The position numbers were made by a program, and so were the translations under genes. Shown piece after piece: positions 60,078 through 64,000 of a DNA stretch of 64,000 nt. The notes beneath the pieces are model-generated. The model made no database searches and was not told where the DNA came from. It saw nothing but the letters and a program-made list of their open reading frames with translations. Source of the DNA: Enterovibrio paralichthyis (GTDB taxonomy: Bacteria; Pseudomonadota; Gammaproteobacteria; Enterobacterales; Vibrionaceae); the NCBI RefSeq assembly GCF_019209835.1, contig NZ_JAHUTS010000008.1:62001-126000 (forward strand), written 5' to 3'. Within the stretch, counting starts at the first letter, position 1; the number at the start of each line of letters is the position of its first letter.

Positions 60078-62053
60078 TGATTGCTGAACTGGGGCATTTT
60101 GCCCTCATTATCTCGCTGGGCTTTTCGGTTCTGCTGAGTATTTACCCGTTGTGGGGGGCGCAAGTTGGCAACCAGGCCATGATGCGTTCTGCACGGCCTC
60201 TTGCCATCGGCATGTTCCTGATGCTGCTGATGTCTTTCATCGCATTGAGTTGGGCGTTTTACACTAACGACTTCACCGTCAGTTATGTCGCCAGCAACTC
60301 AAACAGTGCCTTGCCGTGGTACTACCGCCTGACGGCAGTATGGGGCGCGCACGAAGGTTCTCTGTTGCTGTGGGTACTCATCCAGGCGGGTTGGACGTTA
60401 GCAGTTGCTGTCTTCAGTCGTGGTATGCCACTGGAATCCGTCGCGCGCGTACTGGCAGTGATGGGTATGATTGGTGTGGGCTTCCTGCTGTTTATCATTC
60501 TGACGTCAAACCCGTTTGAACGCACTTTGCCGTATTTCCCTGTTGATGGCCGCGATCTCAACCCGTTACTTCAAGACCCAGGCCTGATTGTTCACCCACC
60601 AATGCTATATATGGGCTATGTGGGCTTCTCTGTCGCATTTGCTTTTGCGATTGCGTCACTGATGGCAGGCCGTCTTGATACAGCATGGGCGCGCTGGTCG
60701 CGTCCTTGGACAACGGCTGCGTGGGTATTCCTGACACTGGGTATCGCTTTGGGTTCCTGGTGGGCGTATTACGAACTCGGCTGGGGTGGCTGGTGGTTCT
60801 GGGATCCAGTAGAAAACGCCTCCTTCATGCCGTGGCTTGCCGGTACTGCGTTAATGCACTCGCTGGCAGTGACAGAAAAACGCGGTACGTTCAAAGCCTG
60901 GACGGTATTGCTGGCAATCTCTGCATTCTCACTGAGCCTGTTGGGAACTTTCCTGGTGCGCTCCGGCGTACTGGTATCGGTGCATGCGTTTGCCTCTGAC
61001 CCAACCCGTGGCCTGTTTATTCTGGCGTTCCTGGTGATCGTTATCGGTGGCTCTTTGCTGCTTTATGCCCTTCGCGCGTCTGAAGTACGTGTTCGTGGCA
61101 ACTTTGAACTGCTTTCCCGTGAAAATGCCTTGTTGGCAAACAACATTCTGCTGGTTGCCGCGCTGGTGGTAGTCCTGCTGGGTACCCTGTTGCCACTGGT
61201 ACACAAACAACTCGGCCTGGGCTCGGTTTCTATCGGTGAACCTTTCTTCAACCTGCTGTTCACATGGCTGTCTGTGCCATTTGTGTTCATCTTGGGTGTG
61301 GGGCCGTTGATCCGCTGGAAACGTGACAACCTGAAGAACGTGAAGAAAGAGATGGCAGTTGCCGGCGTTCTTTCAGTGGTGCTTGGCGTTGCCATGGTGT
61401 GGTTCTTCGCCGATACCTTTATGCCGCTGGCTGCGCTGGGCGCTGTCATGGGGCTGTGGGTTATCATCCTGTCTGCGATTGAGGTATACCAGCGCGCGAC
61501 ACACCGCCATACTTTGGTGACCGGCATGGGCAAACTGGGCCGCAGTCACTGGGCGATGGTGCTAGGCCACGTGGGTCTTGCGATTTCTGTGCTGGGCATT
61601 GCAATGGTGCAGAACTACGACATTGAACGAGACGTGAAAATGGCGCCGGGCGACCGCGTGGTTCTGCAAGGCCATGAGTTCCACTTTGCCGGATTGCGTG
61701 ACAAAGATGGTCCGAACTATGACGGCTACATTGCGGATTTTGACATTTACCGCAATGGCAAACGTATCAACACTCTGCATGCAGAGAAGCGCTTCTACAA
61801 CGTGCAGCGCTCTATGATGACAGAAGCAGCGATTGACCGCGGCATCACCCGTGACCTTTATGTCGCGATGGGTGAGCGTCTGCCGGACGGTTCATGGGCT
61901 GTTCGCTTGTACTACAAGCCATTTGTCCGCTGGATCTGGTTTGGCGCACTCGTTATGTCTATGGGTGGTCTGCTTGCCATGTCTGATAAGCGTTACCGTT
62001 TTCGTCAAAAATCCAAGTCTGCGGTCTCTGTTGAGCCCGTGAAGGAGGCTTAA
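60077..62053 (+). CDS. ccmF: CcmF, cytochrome c heme lyase subunit
   Basis: CcmF joins heme to apocytochrome c with CcmH and CcmI. The 658-residue membrane protein has about fifteen helices and the WWD motif (WGGWWFWDPVENASFMPWL near 236-254). Histidines include those in WGAHEGSLLLWVL and PLVHKQLGLG, and a large periplasmic loop follows (about 515-610). The length matches the family. The ccmG GTG follows 2 bases after the stop. Confidence 0.97.
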   Translation: MIAELGHFALIISLGFSVLLSIYPLWGAQVGNQAMMRSARPLAIGMFLMLLMSFIALSWAFYTNDFTVSYVASNSNSALPWYYRLTAVWGAHEGSLLLWVLIQAGWTLAVAVFSRGMPLESVARVLAVMGMIGVGFLLFIILTSNPFERTLPYFPVDGRDLNPLLQDPGLIVHPPMLYMGYVGFSVAFAFAIASLMAGRLDTAWARWSRPWTTAAWVFLTLGIALGSWWAYYELGWGGWWFWDPVENASFMPWLAGTALMHSLAVTEKRGTFKAWTVLLAISAFSLSLLGTFLVRSGVLVSVHAFASDPTRGLFILAFLVIVIGGSLLLYALRASEVRVRGNFELLSRENALLANNILLVAALVVVLLGTLLPLVHKQLGLGSVSIGEPFFNLLFTWLSVPFVFILGVGPLIRWKRDNLKNVKKEMAVAGVLSVVLGVAMVWFFADTFMPLAALGAVMGLWVIILSAIEVYQRATHRHTLVTGMGKLGRSHWAMVLGHVGLAISVLGIAMVQNYDIERDVKMAPGDRVVLQGHEFHFAGLRDKDGPNYDGYIADFDIYRNGKRINTLHAEKRFYNVQRSMMTEAAIDRGITRDLYVAMGERLPDGSWAVRLYYKPFVRWIWFGALVMSMGGLLAMSDKRYRFRQKSKSAVSVEPVKEA

Positions 62054-62055
62054 AG

Positions 62056-62610
62056 GTGAAGAAACCTTTACTCTTTATCCCGTTTGCCCTTTTTATGGTG
62101 TTGGTCGCCGTGTTCTTTGTGCAGTTGGGCAAAAATGCTGATGGCGATGACCCGACTAAACTGGAATCGGTTCTGGTTGGTAAACCTGTGCCTGAGTTTC
62201 GCCTCGAAGATTTGACCGAGGCAGGCAAGCTCTACGATCAGGATATTTTCAAGGGTGAGCCTTTGCTGCTCAACGTTTGGGCAACCTGGTGCCCGACCTG
62301 TTATGCCGAACATACCTATCTCAATGAATTGGCAGCGCAGGGCGTGAAAATTATTGGCCTGAACTATAAAGACGACCGCGTGAAAGCGATTGGCTGGCTG
62401 AACCAGTTGGGCAACCCTTATCTGATCAGTCTTTTTGACGGTAACGGTATGCTGGGGCTGGATCTGGGCGTTTATGGCGCACCGGAAACCTTCCTGATTG
62501 ATGCAAATGGTGTGATCCGCTATCGCCACGTTGGGGATGTGAACGACCGCAACTGGAATGACACCCTGCGTCCAATGTACGAGCAAATGCTGGCGGAGGC
62601 GAAAAGCTGA
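62056..62610 (+). CDS. ccmG: CcmG/DsbE, thioredoxin-like reductant for apocytochrome c
   Basis: CcmG reduces the cysteines of apocytochrome c for heme attachment. It starts with GTG 62056 after GGAGG. The 184-residue protein has an N-terminal membrane anchor (about 5-24), the thioredoxin fold with active site WCPTC in NVWATWCPTCYAEH near 74-87, and the family cis-Pro region GAPETFLID near 143-151. Its stop overlaps the ccmH start (TGATG). Confidence 0.96.
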   Translation: MKKPLLFIPFALFMVLVAVFFVQLGKNADGDDPTKLESVLVGKPVPEFRLEDLTEAGKLYDQDIFKGEPLLLNVWATWCPTCYAEHTYLNELAAQGVKIIGLNYKDDRVKAIGWLNQLGNPYLISLFDGNGMLGLDLGVYGAPETFLIDANGVIRYRHVGDVNDRNWNDTLRPMYEQMLAEAKS

Positions 62611-63098
62611 TGAAACGTTTTCTATTCGTCACACTACTGGCTTTCAGTGCGGTTTTTTCAGTGTCAGCCTCCATCGAGGTTTACGAGTTTGACTCGCCGC
62701 AGCAAGAGGAAATGTTCCAAAAGCTGGGTAAAGAGCTGCGTTGTCCAAAATGTCAGAACAACAACATTGCGGATTCAAATGCAGGTCTGGCGCAAGACCT
62801 TCGTATGAAAGTCTATGAAATGCTTAAGCAGGGTAAAAGCGAAGACGAAATCGTCGACTACATGGTGGCGCGTTACGGTAACTTCGTGACCTACAACCCG
62901 CCACTGACAGCTTCCACGCTGATCCTCTGGGTGGGCCCGGCGCTGTTTGTTGTTGTTGGTTTTACCATTCTGGTCATGCGTAGCCGCAAACCCAAAGTGA
63001 AAGCAGAAAAACAGACGTTGAACAGTGAAGAGCAAGCAAGACTTGATGCTTTACTGGAAGAACAATCTGATCAAAACAATAAGGAAATCAAGGGATGA
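62610..63098 (+). CDS. ccmH: CcmH (CcmL-type), apocytochrome c thiol-handling protein
   Basis: CcmH prepares the CXXCH motif of apocytochrome c. The 162-residue protein has a signal peptide (about 1-20, MKRFLFVTLLAFSAVFSVSA), the LRCPKCQNN motif near 43-51, a three-helix domain, and a membrane helix near 104-127. It corresponds to the N-terminal half of E. coli CcmH; the C-terminal TPR half is the separate ccmI gene that follows with a 4-base overlap. Confidence 0.95.
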   Translation: MKRFLFVTLLAFSAVFSVSASIEVYEFDSPQQEEMFQKLGKELRCPKCQNNNIADSNAGLAQDLRMKVYEMLKQGKSEDEIVDYMVARYGNFVTYNPPLTASTLILWVGPALFVVVGFTILVMRSRKPKVKAEKQTLNSEEQARLDALLEEQSDQNNKEIKG

Positions 63099-64000
63099 CA
63101 GAAATGTGGTTCTGGCTAATTACCGCCTTAATGATTGTCGTCTCTATTGGCCTTTTTGTGCTGCCAATCTACCGTGGCAAAGATCAGGACGAACTGGCTA
63201 GCCGTGATGAGCTGAACAAAGCTTTCTTCCGCGACCGCATGGCGGAGCTGAATGAAGAAGCACAGGAAGGCCTAGTTGAAAACCAGGACGAACTGGCGCT
63301 GGAGTTGAAACAGTCCCTGCTTGACGATATTCCGGAAAATACACAGGCAAGCAAGAGCCAGCGAGTATCGCTGGCAATGTTGCTGCCAGGTGTGCTGGTA
63401 CTGGTTTTCCTCAGTTATGCCCTTTACGGCATCATGGGTAACCAAAGCAAAGTGGTTGCCTGGCAGGATACTGCTTCGCGTCTGCCTGAGCTGTCCCGTC
63501 GCCTGATGTCTGACAGTCAGGATCCGATGACTGAGCAGGAAATGGATGAAATGACACTGGCATTGCGTACCCAACTGCAAAGAACACCTGAAGATGGTAT
63601 GGGATGGTTGTTGCTTGGCCGTATCGGACTTGCCAACCGTGATATCCAGACAGCGGAAGGTGCGATGGCAAAAGCGTATGATCTGATGCCACAGGACAGT
63701 GATGTGAAACTGGGTTATGCCCAGTCACTGATGCTGTCTGGCGACGAGCAAAATGCCAATATTGCACGAAACTTGCTGCGTGAGGTCATCGCTCAGGATC
63801 ATACCAACCTCCAAGCCTTCTCCCTGTTGGCGTTTGATGCTTTCGAACGCGGCGCATTTGATGAGGCGGTGGCGGCATGGTCAACGATGAAGCAACTGCT
63901 ACCGGAAAATGATCCGCGTATCACCATGCTTGAGCGCAGCATTGCCCGTGCAGAAGCACAGATGGGCGCAGGACAGGGGCAGTCAGTATCGGTCAACATT
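63095..64000 (+). CDS. ccmI: CcmI, apocytochrome c chaperone (3' end cut by the window)
   Basis: CcmI holds apocytochrome c by its C-terminal helix for the heme lyase. The visible 302 residues start MTEMWFWLITALMIVVSIGLFVLP (first membrane helix). A cytoplasmic loop (DRMAELNEEAQEGLVENQDELALELKQSLLDD) and a second helix near 92-112 follow. TPR repeats then appear (MGWLLLGRIGLANRDIQTAEGAMAKAYDLMPQD and on, about 165-285). The frame is open to the last base, so the C-terminus is missing. It overlaps ccmH by 4 bases. Confidence 0.93.
   Translation, partial: MTEMWFWLITALMIVVSIGLFVLPIYRGKDQDELASRDELNKAFFRDRMAELNEEAQEGLVENQDELALELKQSLLDDIPENTQASKSQRVSLAMLLPGVLVLVFLSYALYGIMGNQSKVVAWQDTASRLPELSRRLMSDSQDPMTEQEMDEMTLALRTQLQRTPEDGMGWLLLGRIGLANRDIQTAEGAMAKAYDLMPQDSDVKLGYAQSLMLSGDEQNANIARNLLREVIAQDHTNLQAFSLLAFDAFERGAFDEAVAAWSTMKQLLPENDPRITMLERSIARAEAQMGAGQGQSVSVNI

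Noticed and set aside
1..64000. CRISPR array, insertion sequence, prophage, tRNA or rRNA
   Set aside because: No periodic repeats, transposase or integrase genes, or structured RNA genes were found; non-coding gaps are short and mostly explained by promoters and terminators.

Overview
The window is about 64 kb of a polar-flagellum and chemotaxis locus, followed by a cytochrome c maturation operon. Gene content points to the Vibrionaceae. It has the FlrA/FlrB/FlrC cascade with sigma-54, FlhF/FlhG polar control, flaG-fliD-flaI-fliS after the flagellins, the ParC/ParP polar chemotaxis pair, and ccm genes directly after cheW. Base composition near 50% G+C and the accessory genes suggest a Grimontia/Enterovibrio-like lineage rather than a classic Vibrio. 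This genus guess is from memory and was not tested.

Layout. (1) 1-1664: tail of a plus-strand gene (probably flgP), a bidirectional terminator, then flgN, flgM and flgA on the minus strand. (2) 1795-15066: cheV, cheR, flgBCDE, flgFGHIJ, a small membrane-protein gene, flgK and flgL. (3) 15125-19595: an accessory island with an AraC regulator, a SET-type sugar efflux transporter, and a 698-residue TPR protein with a glycosyltransferase-like C-terminus. (4) 20063-25317: two flagellins, flaG, fliD, flaI and fliS. (5) 25489-29572: flrA, flrB, flrC. (6) 29699-43313: fliEFGHIJ, fliKLMN, fliOPQR-flhB. (7) 43430-56075: flhA, flhF, flhG, fliA, cheY, cheZ, cheA, cheB, parC, parP, cheW and a DUF2802 gene. 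(8) 56093-57159, minus strand: an FlhB C-terminal-like gene and a FliK-like gene. (9) 57327-64000: ccmABCDEFGH and ccmI, cut by the window end.

Regulation can be read directly. Sigma-54 -24/-12 elements (GG and G[C/A/T] 12 nt apart) lie before flgA, flgB, flgF, flgK, the TPR-glycosyltransferase gene, the first flagellin, flrB, fliE, fliK, fliO and flhA. Sigma-28 elements lie before flgM and the second flagellin. This fits the FlrA, then FlrBC, then FliA hierarchy. It also assigns the TPR-glycosyltransferase to the flagellar regulon and shows an extra transcription break between fliN and fliO.

The most interesting items are: the TPR-glycosyltransferase with its own sigma-54-like promoter, next to the flagellins (a candidate flagellin-modifying enzyme analogous in architecture to Caulobacter FlmG); the terminator plus sigma-54 promoter splitting fliN from fliO; the unexplained membrane protein between flgJ and flgK; three tandem acidic motifs in the CheA linker; and the FliK-like/FlhB-like pair. 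No CRISPR array, tRNA, rRNA, insertion sequence or prophage was seen.
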